From: Gammaproteobacteria bacterium
GTDB lineage: Bacteria > Pseudomonadota > Gammaproteobacteria > SZUA-152
Reading direction: 5' to 3'
NCBI GenBank assembly: GCA_011321815.1
Contig: DROS01000040.1
Location: forward strand, 185,270-249,269
DNA: 64,000 nt
Shown here: positions 53,401-62,788 of the stretch, one piece after another
Layout: every line of letters begins with the position of its first letter
Position numbering within the stretch: position 1 is the first letter of the stretch
The notes under the pieces: model-generated
Database searches by the model: none
Told to the model about the DNA's origin: nothing
The model's input: the letters and a program-made list of their open reading frames with translations, nothing else
Position numbers and translations under genes: made by a program

Positions 53401-53832
53401 TTACAATACCCAATCGGTGATGTGCTGGTGCAGGTCATCGGCATCCGTTTCCGCAACTACACGTCCCTGCACAGAAATACCGGCGCTATGCACAGTGGAT
53501 GCATCACCACTGACCAAGGGATGCCACTTAAACAGAGGTTTATTTTCAGCCAGTAAACGATACGCGCAGGTTTCCGGCAGCCAATGAAATTCAGCAATAT
53601 GCTCAAAAGAGAGCACGGTGCAATCAGGCACATGTTTTTTGCGGTTTTTATAGTCCTGGCAGCGACAGGTTCCAATATCCATCAATCGGCAAGCAACATT
53701 GCAAACATATACTTCGCCGCTATCTTCATCTTCAAGTTTATGTAAACAACATTTTCCGCAGCCATCACACAATGCTTCCCATTGCGCAGCATCCATTTCT
53801 GCCAGTGATATGCTTTCCCAAAAAGCGCTCAT
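53401..53832 (-). CDS. YcgN-family cysteine-cluster protein (UPF0260)
   Basis: 143 aa. FWESISLAEMDAAQWEALCDGCGKCCLHKLEDEDSGEVYVCNVACRLMD shows the cysteine-cluster pattern (C-x2-C-x2-CC ... C-x3-C), then CRCQDY, a further cysteine and PETCAYRLLAENKPLFKWHPL, a conserved YcgN motif. Presumably binds metal or Fe-S; function unknown. It is a standalone gene. Confidence 0.92.
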   Translation of the reverse strand: MSAFWESISLAEMDAAQWEALCDGCGKCCLHKLEDEDSGEVYVCNVACRLMDIGTCRCQDYKNRKKHVPDCTVLSFEHIAEFHWLPETCAYRLLAENKPLFKWHPLVSGDASTVHSAGISVQGRVVAETDADDLHQHITDWVL

Positions 53833-53850
53833 TGGTTACCGTGCCGCCGG

Positions 53851-53965
53851 GGATGGAAGTGTGCTATTCAACATAACAGGGATTCCAGTTTGTGTTGTCA
53901 CTTTCTCGCACCCGCCCCATATTTATGGGACTCAGACATGACCGGGTAAATATGAATTGTGCCGC
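53851..53965 (-). pseudogene. Relic of a second copy of the FAD-oxidoreductase C-terminus
   Basis: Minus-strand translation gives TIHIYPVMSESHKYGAGARK, a stop, QHKLESLLC, a stop, IAHFHP. This follows the C-terminus of the 54309-56459 product (TIHIYPTMAESNKYVAGVWK, then RQHKPEALLRWVARFH) and the DNA is alignable. Two stops make it non-functional. Only the last ~37 codons are recognisable. Confidence 0.7.
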
Positions 53966-54308
53966 GAATGCCGGTTATCGTTCATGGTCTTGAAATGATC
54001 GTATTATTGATTAAAGCGGTTTTGTTATCTTTTCAGAATTGGTAAGCAAAGGCGGCATTATTGCGGAGTTGTGCAGAGTTGTCGATGTACAGGCGAAACA
54101 TGGGGCAATGTACTCACAAAATCGCATTCCAGTGGCATCGTGAATCCTCTCTCAAGCAGGACTGATTGTCGAAACACCAATATGGGCATCAGAAAGGCAA
54201 AAATAAATGTGATGTCACCCCAGGTCGATGAAGAAATTATCGGCGAATTCAACACCACGTTAGGTGTTTAGGCTCAACCTTTCTTTGGTTGACTTTCCCG
54301 GTGGAGCG
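53966..54308. other. Intergenic region between the relic and the oxidoreductase gene
   Basis: About 340 bp, no recognisable gene or element. It would be the decayed space between two related genes if the relic is a duplication product. Confidence 0.3.
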
Positions 54309-56459
54309 CTATGGACTGCCGCGACGCCAAGTATGGAAACGTGCCACCCAACGTAACAGGGCTTCCGGTTTGTGTTGCCGTTTCCACACACCTGCCACAT
54401 ATTTATTGGATTCCGCCATGGTGGGATAAATATGGATTGTGCTGAGAATCTTGTTCAGCCCCAAACCATGTTTCATGGCCATGACAAACTCGGCAATCAG
54501 GTCGCCGGCATGATTGCCGACAATGGTTACCCCAAGTATTTTATCTTTACCCGGCATGGTCAGCACTTTCACCAGCCCGTGTGCTTCACTGTCAGCAATG
54601 GCACGATCCAGGTCATCAATACCATAGGTGCTGACTTCGTAAGCAATGTTTTTTTCTTTTGCTTCCAATTCATTAAGACCCACGCGCGCTACTTCCGGGT
54701 CAGTAAACGTCGCCCAGGGGATGACTGAATAATCCACGCGAAAACGTTTAAATGGGCTGAACAAGGCATTAACTGCCACGTACCATGCTTGATGTGCCGC
54801 AGTGTGCGTGAACTGATAAGGCCCGGTTACATCACCGCAGACGTAAATGTTTGGATAATTGGTGCGCAGGAATTCGTCGGCTTCAATGGTGCCTTGTGCT
54901 GCAATTCCTACATTCAGGTCTTCAAGCCCGAAACCCTGCACGTTGGCTTTGCGCCCCAGGGCAAGCAAAAGCTGGTCGAATTCGATGCGCACTTCTGCGC
55001 CTTTGTGTTTGCAAATTAACACACGTTGCCCATCGGACATTTCAAAACGCAATGCTGCGTGACCTGTACGCACATCTATGCCATCTTCATTAAAGCGGGT
55101 TTCCACCATTTTTGCTATTTCTGTATCTTCACGCGGCAGTAGTTGTGCCCCGCGCTGGATCAAGGTGACATTACTGCCCAGGCGTTGAAAACTTTGCGCC
55201 AATTCACAACCGATGGGGCCGCCACCTAATACCACCAGCCGACGGGGGTGTTCACGTAAATGCCATACTGTGTCCGAGGTAAGATAACCGACTGCTTCCA
55301 GCCCTGGTATCGGTGGTACTGCCGGCCTCGCTCCTGTAGCAACAACAATGTTTTTTGCGGTGACAGTTTTCCCTTCCACTTCCACTTCGTAGGGTGAAAT
55401 GATTTTTGCTTCACTTTGGATTACTTCCACACCTAGCTTGGTGTAGCGCTCCACGGAGTCATGAGGTTCGATTTGTTTGATGACGTGTTGCACACGTTCC
55501 ATTATTTCGGAAAATTCAAATTCAACAGTGGTTTTTCTAAAACCAAAGTCTTCAGCACGTTTTGCATAGTGCAGCATTTTTGCAGAGCGAATCAGCGCTT
55601 TGCTGGGCACGCAGCCAGTATTAAGACAGTCACCGCCCATTTTGTGTTTTTCAATCAACAGCACTTTGGCCTTTACTGCTGCTGCAATGTAGGCTGATAC
55701 CAAACCCGCTGAGCCACCACCGATAACCACGATGTTGTAATCAAACGATTTTGGTTTTGGGTATTGTTTGAGTATCTTGCGTGATTTGATAAAGCTCACC
55801 AGTTTTTTCGCCAAGAGAGGAAAGACGCCCAATAATGCAAAAGACAAAATCAGCCCAGGTGATAAAATGCCTGACGCTGATTCCAGTGCGCCCAGTTGAC
55901 TGCCTGCATTCACGAACACAGCGGTACCCGGCAGCATGCCAATCTGGCTGACCAGATAAAAACGCCAGGTTTTCATCGGCGTCAATCCCATCACCAGGTT
56001 GATAACGAAAAAGGGGAACAATGGAATCAGCCGCAGGGTAAACAGATAAAAATCACCTTCTTTTTCCACGCCGGCATTGATTGCTTTCAGTTTATCCCTG
56101 AAGCGGCTTTGCACGGTATCCCGCAATACAAAACGTGAAATCACAAAGGCGAGGGTGGCGCCAATGGTGCTGGCAAAAGAAATCAGCAGTAATCCTGTGG
56201 CCAGGCCAAATACTGCGCCACCGGCCAGAGTCATCACCGTGGCCCCCGGTAGCGATAGCGCTGTAACAGCTACATAAATGGCAAAATAGATTGCCAGTGT
56301 GGCGAAACGGTTTTGCGCATAAAAATCCAGAAAAGACTGTCGTTGGGACTTGATATAGTCCAGCGTCAGATATTGACCGAGATCAAATACAAAAAAAGCT
56401 GCGATGAGCAAGACAACAATCAGCACGACCAGACTGCGGGAATTAAGCCCTTTTTTCAT
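54309..56459 (-). CDS. TVP38/DedA-type membrane domain fused to FAD/NAD(P) disulfide oxidoreductase
   Basis: 716 aa. The N-terminal ~230 residues are a TVP38/TMEM64 (VTT/DedA) membrane domain with about five hydrophobic helices and LPGATVMTLAGGAVFG, the conserved re-entrant segment. Residues ~240-716 are a pyridine nucleotide-disulfide oxidoreductase: FAD-binding VIGGGSAGLVSAY, redox-active C-x4-C in GGDCLNTGCVPSKAL, NAD(P) binding VVLGGGPIGCELAQSF, and the dimerisation domain with TIHIYPTMAES. It resembles mercuric/dihydrolipoamide reductase paralogues. Membrane tethering suggests electron transfer linked to the membrane; substrate unknown. Confidence 0.9.
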   Translation of the reverse strand: MKKGLNSRSLVVLIVVLLIAAFFVFDLGQYLTLDYIKSQRQSFLDFYAQNRFATLAIYFAIYVAVTALSLPGATVMTLAGGAVFGLATGLLLISFASTIGATLAFVISRFVLRDTVQSRFRDKLKAINAGVEKEGDFYLFTLRLIPLFPFFVINLVMGLTPMKTWRFYLVSQIGMLPGTAVFVNAGSQLGALESASGILSPGLILSFALLGVFPLLAKKLVSFIKSRKILKQYPKPKSFDYNIVVIGGGSAGLVSAYIAAAVKAKVLLIEKHKMGGDCLNTGCVPSKALIRSAKMLHYAKRAEDFGFRKTTVEFEFSEIMERVQHVIKQIEPHDSVERYTKLGVEVIQSEAKIISPYEVEVEGKTVTAKNIVVATGARPAVPPIPGLEAVGYLTSDTVWHLREHPRRLVVLGGGPIGCELAQSFQRLGSNVTLIQRGAQLLPREDTEIAKMVETRFNEDGIDVRTGHAALRFEMSDGQRVLICKHKGAEVRIEFDQLLLALGRKANVQGFGLEDLNVGIAAQGTIEADEFLRTNYPNIYVCGDVTGPYQFTHTAAHQAWYVAVNALFSPFKRFRVDYSVIPWATFTDPEVARVGLNELEAKEKNIAYEVSTYGIDDLDRAIADSEAHGLVKVLTMPGKDKILGVTIVGNHAGDLIAEFVMAMKHGLGLNKILSTIHIYPTMAESNKYVAGVWKRQHKPEALLRWVARFHTWRRGSP

Positions 56460-56663
56460 TTTATTTCCTGTTGTTTTTCAATTCATCAATCGGCGTCATT
56501 GCCAGCTGATATTCATCAGTTACGAAACCCCCCTTTCTGTTACACCATAATCAGCATCTCAACACCACAGGTGTATGTATCCATAACAGGCAGTACAATC
56601 ATTCTGGCCAATTATGCCAAACTGTTTCTGTTTGATTTTACATACATCATGGGTGCCCCGCTT

Positions 56664-56960
56664 ATGGCTACAGAAACTGAAAGTAAAGAGCAGCGTATTT
56701 TACGCATGGTCAAAAAAGTGATTACTGATATTGCCAAAGATACCTACACTCCGCCCGGTATGCGGCATCCCCTTTCTGACAACACAATCAACACTATGCG
56801 CGTCTGTCTGGATTTGATTGTTGCACGCGAAGCAGAATTGGCGGCCCAGGATGACAACCCCCCTTCCTCAAGGCCCCGTTTTGTCGATGAACCCAGCGGC
56901 AGTGTCATCGTGCAACTGAAGAGCGGTAACGGCAAACCCGGTAACAAAAAACAGGAATAA
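56664..56960 (+). CDS. Conserved small protein of unknown function
   Basis: 98 aa from ATG 56664 (an ATG at 56649 would add five residues). MVKKVITDIAKDTYTPPGMRHPLSDNTINTMRVCLDLIVAREAELA is well conserved in gammaproteobacterial proteins of this size, sometimes labelled segregation and condensation protein A-like, a label I do not trust. The tail is charged and disordered. Cytosolic, standalone. Confidence 0.7.
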   Translation: MATETESKEQRILRMVKKVITDIAKDTYTPPGMRHPLSDNTINTMRVCLDLIVAREAELAAQDDNPPSSRPRFVDEPSGSVIVQLKSGNGKPGNKKQE

Positions 56961-57138
56961 GGTAATTTCCTCCACTTCCTAAAGAATACCCCCCGATTGA
57001 CCGATAGTTTGGCGGGTGTAGCGGGGAAAAACGTGAGTTTCTCCCATAAGTGCATCATTCCGCTTCCCAATATGCTTCGAGTTGTATAAAATTTGATCGA
57101 ACGACAGGTATTTTGTAAGCCTGTCACTTGGGGGTTGA

Positions 57139-60027
57139 ATGTTGTATCTCTTCGCCAAAGCACACATTTTGCGGTATTTATCGGCACTATTGCTGCTGTT
57201 CCTTGCTGCTTGTGGTGGTGGAGGTGGAGGTTCTTCTGATCCGGTTGCAGGGCCGGGTTTGTCACGTATCGAGGTCACGCCCAGCCAGCCCTCTATCGCC
57301 CAGGGCACAACTCTCAGTCTCGTCGCAACCGGTATTGACAGCGATAACAGCACGCGCCCACTGACCAATGATGTTACCTGGCAATCCAGCGATGACAGCA
57401 TTGCCACCGTATCCGGCAGCGGAGTCGTTTCCGCGCTGGCCGCAGGTCAGGTTACGCTTCAGGCCAGTTTCGATGGTGTCGTGGGCAGCACTGTTCTCAC
57501 GGTTACGAATGCTTCTCTCACGAGCCTGGAAATCAGCCCCGGCAGTCTTCAGTTGGCTGCGGGCACCAGTATCGAAATTGGTCTTATTGGACATTACAGT
57601 GACGGCAGTACGCAAAATCTGGAAACTCAGGCAAATTGGGCGATTACGGATACGGCCATTGCCAGTCTTTCCGACCCGCTCACCACTGGCGCGTTACGGG
57701 TCACTGGTCTTGCTGTTGGCAGCGCCCAGCTGACAGCCAGTTTGGGGGGCAGCAATGCGCAAATTGATATCACCGTCAGTGCTGCCAGTCTGACGCAGAT
57801 CATCATCAGTCCGGATACCCCAAGCCTTCCCTTGGGTGCCCAACTCAACCTGTCCGCAACCGGCTTGTACAGCGATGGCAGTAGTCAGGAACTCAGTAAT
57901 CAGGTTAGTTGGAGCAGTGCGGACAGTGGCATTTTGACCGTTGACGCATCGGGTTTTGTGCAGCCGCAAGCCATCGGCAGCAGCACCGTGAGCGCCAGTC
58001 TGGCCGGTGTTACAGCCGACACCCTTGTGACGGTCAGCAATGCCGTATTGACCAGCATCGAAATCGCCGCTACCTCCACCACTCTTTCTCTGGGTAAGCA
58101 ACAAGCGCTGCGCGCTCTTGGCCATTATAGCGATGGTAGCTTGCAGGATGTCACTGAACAGGTGATCTGGCAGAGCGTGCCCTCGGAGCCTTTGGCCATC
58201 AGCAATGCCAGCGGCAGTCGTGGATTGGCCACCGCGCTGGTAATGGGCAGCCTTACGGTAACGGCCACTCTGGGAAATATTGCCGGTAATTTGGGATTTA
58301 ATGTCAGCGCCGCGACGCTGGACAGCATTGATATTTCCCCGCCTGCTGCACGCCTTGCTTTGGGCACCCAGACAAATTTCCAGGCCACTGGCTGGTATTC
58401 CGACGGTACTGTGCAGGATGTGAGTACGCAGGTGAGTTGGGCCGCTGTTGATACTGCCATTGCCAGCATCAGCAATGCCGCTGGCAGTCAAGGTCAGGCA
58501 ACAACCTTGAGCGCAGGGACCACCGGTATTACTGCCACTCTGGATGGCGTGGTGGGCAATGCCTCACTCACTGCGACTGCTGCGCAATTAGTGTCCATTA
58601 ATGTCGTGCCATCGGTATTAAGCCTGCCAGCAGGTACGGGCCAGAGCCTGAGCGCGGAAGGCAGCTTTTCTGATGGCTCGATACAAATCATCAGTGAACA
58701 AGTTACCTGGGAGTCTGATAATCCCAATATTGCCGCAGTAAACAATGGTGCATTGGATGCCCTTGCCCCGGGCAGTGCCCGCATCAGTGCCAGCCTGGCC
58801 GGAATTTCCGGTAATGCTGCGCTTACCGTGACTAATGCCACTTTGAGCAGCCTGCAAATCAGTCCCGGTACCCCTGCTTTGACGGTTGGTACACAAATGC
58901 AGCTTCAGGCTACAGCGACCTATTCCGATGGCAGTCAGAACGATGTTACCACGCAGGTCATCTGGAGCAGTGCTGATAACACGCGGTTGCTTGCACAAAA
59001 CGGGGTGGGTCAGCAGGGGCGACTTGTTGCTTTGATCGGCGGCAGTGTTGAGGTTACGGCCAGTCTTGACGGGGTACAGGACAGCGTTACCGTTAATGTT
59101 GGCTCCGCCGCTCTGACTGGTCTGAGCATTATCGCTGCAAGTAACAGTCTGGACAGTGCCGAGCAGCAACAGCTGATAGCCAGCGGGACTTTTTCCGATG
59201 GCAGCAGTCAGGACCTCACCGATCAGGCGGTTTGGAGTTCTGATGCTCCCGCCCTGGCTTTTGTCAATAACACATCAGCTGATCGCGGTCTCGTTGAGGC
59301 TGGCGTCGGTGTGAGTGGCAGCGTCACCATTACCGCCAGTTACGGTGGTTTTAGTCCCACGCTTGATCTGACCATTAATGATACGCCACAGCGACCGGTT
59401 TCACTGGTGGTGTTGGCTACCCCCAACACCATTCTCAATGATGGTGCCGATGCCAGTCTGCTTGAAATTCAGGTTCTGGCCGCCAACCCTGCGGCTACTG
59501 TGGCTGATGGTACTCCTATCGAGTTGCAAATCAGTCAAAATGGTACTGTGTTAAGCACACAAAATCTGGTTACCACCGGTGGTATTGCCAGCACCAGCTT
59601 TACCACGACAGAAAATGGCTTATTGCAGATCCAGGCGACGGAAACCGGAACGGCTATCAGTAACAGCACTGTGCTGTATGCCTCGGCAACTATTGCGGAT
59701 GTGATTGCCAGCGCAGCCTTTGCCGATGCCCAGGTTTCTGGAACAACTATACTCAGCGGTGGGCGTTTCGGGTTTTTCCTGTATAACCTGTCGAATCGGG
59801 ACTTTCCCCTGCTGCAATATGAGCTGCGTAATGGTGGAGATATCCTGTCCAGCACCACGGACCCGCTTTTGTTAAATAACAATGTATTATCCGGCGGACT
59901 GAAGATGGGCATTATCTACACGCTTCCCGCAGATATTACGGATCAGGGTATCGAGGCGCGTTATTACCTGACCGACCCGGCCAGCGGCGCTTCTTTTTTC
60001 TATCGTGTTATATATAGCGCGCCATAA
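57139..60027 (+). CDS. Large Ig-like (Big_2) repeat lipoprotein, adhesin-like
   Basis: 962 aa. Signal peptide with lipobox LAAC followed by a glycine stretch (CGGGGGGSSD), then about eight to nine bacterial Ig-like group 2 repeats of ~85-90 residues. Each has a SLxISP...xLxLGTQxxLxAxGxYSDGS, xQDVTxQVxWxSxDxxIAxI, xGxxTGLxAGxxxITASLxG pattern. The C-terminal ~170 residues form a different beta-rich domain. The repeats suggest an extended surface stalk. Ligand unknown. The DNA is repetitive by codon similarity, so assembly and annotation errors are possible. Confidence 0.88.
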   Translation: MLYLFAKAHILRYLSALLLLFLAACGGGGGGSSDPVAGPGLSRIEVTPSQPSIAQGTTLSLVATGIDSDNSTRPLTNDVTWQSSDDSIATVSGSGVVSALAAGQVTLQASFDGVVGSTVLTVTNASLTSLEISPGSLQLAAGTSIEIGLIGHYSDGSTQNLETQANWAITDTAIASLSDPLTTGALRVTGLAVGSAQLTASLGGSNAQIDITVSAASLTQIIISPDTPSLPLGAQLNLSATGLYSDGSSQELSNQVSWSSADSGILTVDASGFVQPQAIGSSTVSASLAGVTADTLVTVSNAVLTSIEIAATSTTLSLGKQQALRALGHYSDGSLQDVTEQVIWQSVPSEPLAISNASGSRGLATALVMGSLTVTATLGNIAGNLGFNVSAATLDSIDISPPAARLALGTQTNFQATGWYSDGTVQDVSTQVSWAAVDTAIASISNAAGSQGQATTLSAGTTGITATLDGVVGNASLTATAAQLVSINVVPSVLSLPAGTGQSLSAEGSFSDGSIQIISEQVTWESDNPNIAAVNNGALDALAPGSARISASLAGISGNAALTVTNATLSSLQISPGTPALTVGTQMQLQATATYSDGSQNDVTTQVIWSSADNTRLLAQNGVGQQGRLVALIGGSVEVTASLDGVQDSVTVNVGSAALTGLSIIAASNSLDSAEQQQLIASGTFSDGSSQDLTDQAVWSSDAPALAFVNNTSADRGLVEAGVGVSGSVTITASYGGFSPTLDLTINDTPQRPVSLVVLATPNTILNDGADASLLEIQVLAANPAATVADGTPIELQISQNGTVLSTQNLVTTGGIASTSFTTTENGLLQIQATETGTAISNSTVLYASATIADVIASAAFADAQVSGTTILSGGRFGFFLYNLSNRDFPLLQYELRNGGDILSSTTDPLLLNNNVLSGGLKMGIIYTLPADITDQGIEARYYLTDPASGASFFYRVIYSAP

Positions 60028-60082
60028 CACCGCACGCCCGAAGGGTCTGGGTCAGACTTGTTTCATGTAACTTTGGGGGGAA

Positions 60083-60158
60083 TGGTGCCGGTGAGAGGAG
60101 TTGAACCCCCGACCTTCGCATTACGAATGCGCTGCTCTACCAACTGAGCTACACCGGC
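60083..60158 (-). tRNA. tRNA-Thr(CGT)
   Basis: 76-nt cloverleaf with encoded CCA. Acceptor GCCGGTG/CACCGGC, D arm GCTC/GAGC, anticodon loop TTCGTAA with anticodon CGT (threonine ACG codon), T loop TTCAACT. No relic or duplicated copy is near it. Confidence 0.96.
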
Positions 60159-60269
60159 TTGTTTTTTGATGTTACGTCCCGGATAAAGACGCTTTTTTGG
60201 AAATAGCGTATAGAAAAGCAAGATGCGCGAGTATAAGAGATGCGCAGGGGTGTAAACAACAGTGGCGCG

Positions 60270-60713
60270 TTATTCTGCTGTGGTGCGTACCCGCACAATA
60301 ATGTCGATACTGTCCAGCTCCACGCCAGCAGGCAGCGTGGGCAGGCGCTGTAAGTCCAGTTCCTGATTTTCGATATCCTGCAATAGTCCGGTGTCAATAT
60401 TATAAAAATGGTGGTGAGCAGAGGTGTTGGAGTCATAAAACACTTTGCTGGGATCGACAATCACTTCACGAATCAAACCCTTGCGGGCAAAAAGTCCGAG
60501 TGTGTTGTACACCGTGGCTTTGGAGGCCACCGCACCGTTTTGATTGACGCGCTCCAACACCTGGTCTGCTGAAAGATGTTGCGGCCGGGCAAACAGGATT
60601 TGTGCAATTTGTCGACGTTGCTGTGTTGGCGCAATATCGTGCCGCGCCAGCAGTTCGCTGACACTCAGTGTATGTTGATCCTGTGTTTTGGTTCCATCAG
60701 TAATTCCTAGCAT
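60270..60713 (-). CDS. Fur-family regulator lacking the structural zinc motif
   Basis: 147 aa from ATG 60713; the frame extends to ATG 60788, which would overlap thiO, and neither has an obvious ribosome site. Winged helix region LARHDIAPTQQRRQIAQILFARPQHLSADQVLERV, VASKATVYNTLGLFARKGLIREV. The metal-binding HHHFYN segment is present, but the C-x2-C zinc pairs of Fur/Zur/PerR are not. This resembles Irr-like or PerR-like members that sense haem or peroxide. Exact ligand unknown. Co-oriented with thiO upstream. Confidence 0.8.
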   Translation of the reverse strand: MLGITDGTKTQDQHTLSVSELLARHDIAPTQQRRQIAQILFARPQHLSADQVLERVNQNGAVASKATVYNTLGLFARKGLIREVIVDPSKVFYDSNTSAHHHFYNIDTGLLQDIENQELDLQRLPTLPAGVELDSIDIIVRVRTTAE

Positions 60714-60765
60714 GTCGCTAAGTATATCGCCAGGGGGGAGTAGTATGCAATGCGACTGATTCAGG

Positions 60766-61863
60766 TTACGCAGCCGTAGAACAGTCATCCAGTGAAAATG
60801 GACCGGCTTCCACCATGGTGGGTTGGTTTTGCACGATATCGGCTAACAGTTGTGCTGAAGCTGGAGCCATTACCACGCCATTGCGGAAATGCCCGGCATT
60901 GATGAACAGCCCGTCAATTTTGGGGTGGGCTCCGATGAAAGGTACGCCGGAAGGAGAACCTGGGCGTAAGCCAGCCCAATGGCGCTCCATGGGTACGTTG
61001 GCCAGAGCAGGCACCATTTCACAGGCCACCTGGGCCAGATTGTCACGGGCTTCTTCAGTGACTGTTTTGTCGAAACCGACATCCTCCATGGTGCTGCCCA
61101 CCAGCACCCGGCCATCGCGCCGGGGAATAACATAGTGCCCTTGCCATAACACGATGTGTTGCAACTGGCCGGGTTGCATGCGGAATAAAATCATCTGTCC
61201 GCGCACGGGCATCACGGGTATTTCCTGGCCCAGTTCTTTGAGAAGGGTGGCGCTCCAGGCGCCACAGGCAACGATAACCTGATCTGCCATTACTTCGCTG
61301 TATTCTGTTTGCACGCCCTGGATGCGCCCCTTCTTGGACAACAGGTGCGTGACCTCGGTGTTTTCCGCTATGTGCACACCACGTGACCGTAAATCCTCAC
61401 GCAGGGCCTGAATCAGTAACGGATTGCGAATTTGTGCTACCTTCGGCATCCACAGGCCGGACTCGTGGACAGCAGGCAAAGCGGGTTCCAGGCGTTGAAT
61501 CGTATTGGCATCCACCGGTTGCACATCAGCGGTATATGTTGGCGCCCAGGCCAGGGCTGCTTCGCGTTGATCGTCATCCAGTATCAGCAGGCCACTTTGC
61601 GTCCATTCTGCATCAATGCCGGTGGCCTGTTCCAATTCTTCGATCAACTGGTGATAACGGGCCTGACTCCAGGTTGCCAGCTCATTGACCGCAGAGGGAT
61701 ATTTCCAGGGGTACAGCGGCGACAGTATGCCGCCACCTGCCCAGGATGATTCCTGACCCAGCTGGCTGCGTTCGACGAGAATCACTTTTGCGCCGCTGAC
61801 ACTCAGCGTGCGCGCAGTCAGCAGGCCGATGAGGCCGCCGCCGATAATCAAAAAATCCGCCAT
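60766..61863 (-). CDS. thiO: Glycine oxidase ThiO
   Basis: 365 aa from ATG 61863 (MADFLIIGGGLIGLLTAR), with AAGGGAA upstream; the longer frame to 61932 overlaps the kinase gene. FAD-binding GxGxxG at the N-terminus, WAGGGILSPLYPW, and MPVRGQMILF and GLRPGSPSGVPFIGAHP motifs typical of D-amino-acid-oxidase-type ThiO. It oxidises glycine to dehydroglycine for the thiazole ring of thiamin. Other thi genes are not in the window. Confidence 0.87.
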   Translation of the reverse strand: MADFLIIGGGLIGLLTARTLSVSGAKVILVERSQLGQESSWAGGGILSPLYPWKYPSAVNELATWSQARYHQLIEELEQATGIDAEWTQSGLLILDDDQREAALAWAPTYTADVQPVDANTIQRLEPALPAVHESGLWMPKVAQIRNPLLIQALREDLRSRGVHIAENTEVTHLLSKKGRIQGVQTEYSEVMADQVIVACGAWSATLLKELGQEIPVMPVRGQMILFRMQPGQLQHIVLWQGHYVIPRRDGRVLVGSTMEDVGFDKTVTEEARDNLAQVACEMVPALANVPMERHWAGLRPGSPSGVPFIGAHPKIDGLFINAGHFRNGVVMAPASAQLLADIVQNQPTMVEAGPFSLDDCSTAA

Positions 61864-61886
61864 GATCGTATTTTCCCTTCTGTAAA

Positions 61887-62780
61887 TTAGCGCTGTCTCT
61901 GTACAATCCCCCGCAATCCCTGCTGGGTGCATTTTTGTCCGGCCAACTGACAGGCGTCACGCAAGCTGTCCGCCAGTGGCAGCCCAGCCAGTTTGGCGTG
62001 AATGATGGCTGCATTGAACGTGTCGCCTGCACCCAGAGTGTCCACTACGCAAGGTAAACCCTGTGCCGGGCTGTGCAGTATCTTGCCCTGCTGATCCACG
62101 CCCCAGGCGCCTTGCCCGGCCCAGCTGCAAATATGTTCTGTGGTGGGCATAATCTGCTGCTGTGCCTGTAAAAAGGTGACAGGGTCACTCGTTTCGCTGT
62201 TTGTTACGTGACAGGACTGCACGTAGCTGCGTGAGTATAATAGCAGCTTTGCGCCATCACACAGGGACTCTATTCCCTCGCGCGGCTTTTCGATCTCCAC
62301 CGAATGCGGTATTGTTGGCGTGCGCTGCCGGGCAACATCGAGCATGGCCCGGGTCTGCGCCACATTGCGTCCTTCGAAATGCAGCCAGTCAAAGCCGGTG
62401 AGATCAATTTGTTTAAAGGCTGTCAGGCTGTACTCGGGCAAGTCACGATAATGCACGATGGTGCGCGAACCGTTTTGCTTGTTCAGGGTGACATACGATG
62501 TGGGTGAGCTCCCGCCTGTTATTACCTGCACTGCATCCATATTCACGCCATAACGTGCAAGATCGGCACGAATAATTGTGCTGCTGGCATCATCAGCCAA
62601 CGTGCCCGCCCAACTGCATTGGTGTCCTAATTGTTGCAGAACCACGGCGGTATTGCAGGCATTGCCACCGCGTCGTGTGGCCTGTGCACTGGCGCGTACC
62701 TCTGCATCTTCCTCAGGATAATCATCCACAGTGTTAATGATGTCGAGGGTTGCGATACCTACTACCAACACGCGCGCCAT
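61887..62780 (-). CDS. PfkB-family carbohydrate kinase
   Basis: 297 aa. RGGNACNTAVVLQQLG (PfkB substrate side) and the anion-hole/catalytic motif DTLGAGDTFNAAII with catalytic Asp. Ribokinase fold, ketohexokinase-like in the YRDLPEYSLTAFKQID and FEGRN segments. It phosphorylates a small sugar or nucleoside; substrate not determinable. Its stop is 23 bp before the thiO start on the same strand, so they may be co-transcribed. Confidence 0.87.
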   Translation of the reverse strand: MARVLVVGIATLDIINTVDDYPEEDAEVRASAQATRRGGNACNTAVVLQQLGHQCSWAGTLADDASSTIIRADLARYGVNMDAVQVITGGSSPTSYVTLNKQNGSRTIVHYRDLPEYSLTAFKQIDLTGFDWLHFEGRNVAQTRAMLDVARQRTPTIPHSVEIEKPREGIESLCDGAKLLLYSRSYVQSCHVTNSETSDPVTFLQAQQQIMPTTEHICSWAGQGAWGVDQQGKILHSPAQGLPCVVDTLGAGDTFNAAIIHAKLAGLPLADSLRDACQLAGQKCTQQGLRGIVQRQR

Positions 62781-62788
62781 AAGACAGA

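Noticed and set aside
46854..54118. 16-base identity CATGGGGCAATGTACT near 46854 and near 54103
   Set aside because: In 64 kb of sequence about one 16-mer match is expected by chance, and flanks do not align.
57139..60027. Repetitive DNA initially considered as a CRISPR or tandem repeat array
   Set aside because: Repeats are ~260 bp, diverged and in a single long reading frame with an Ig-like protein pattern, so they are coding.
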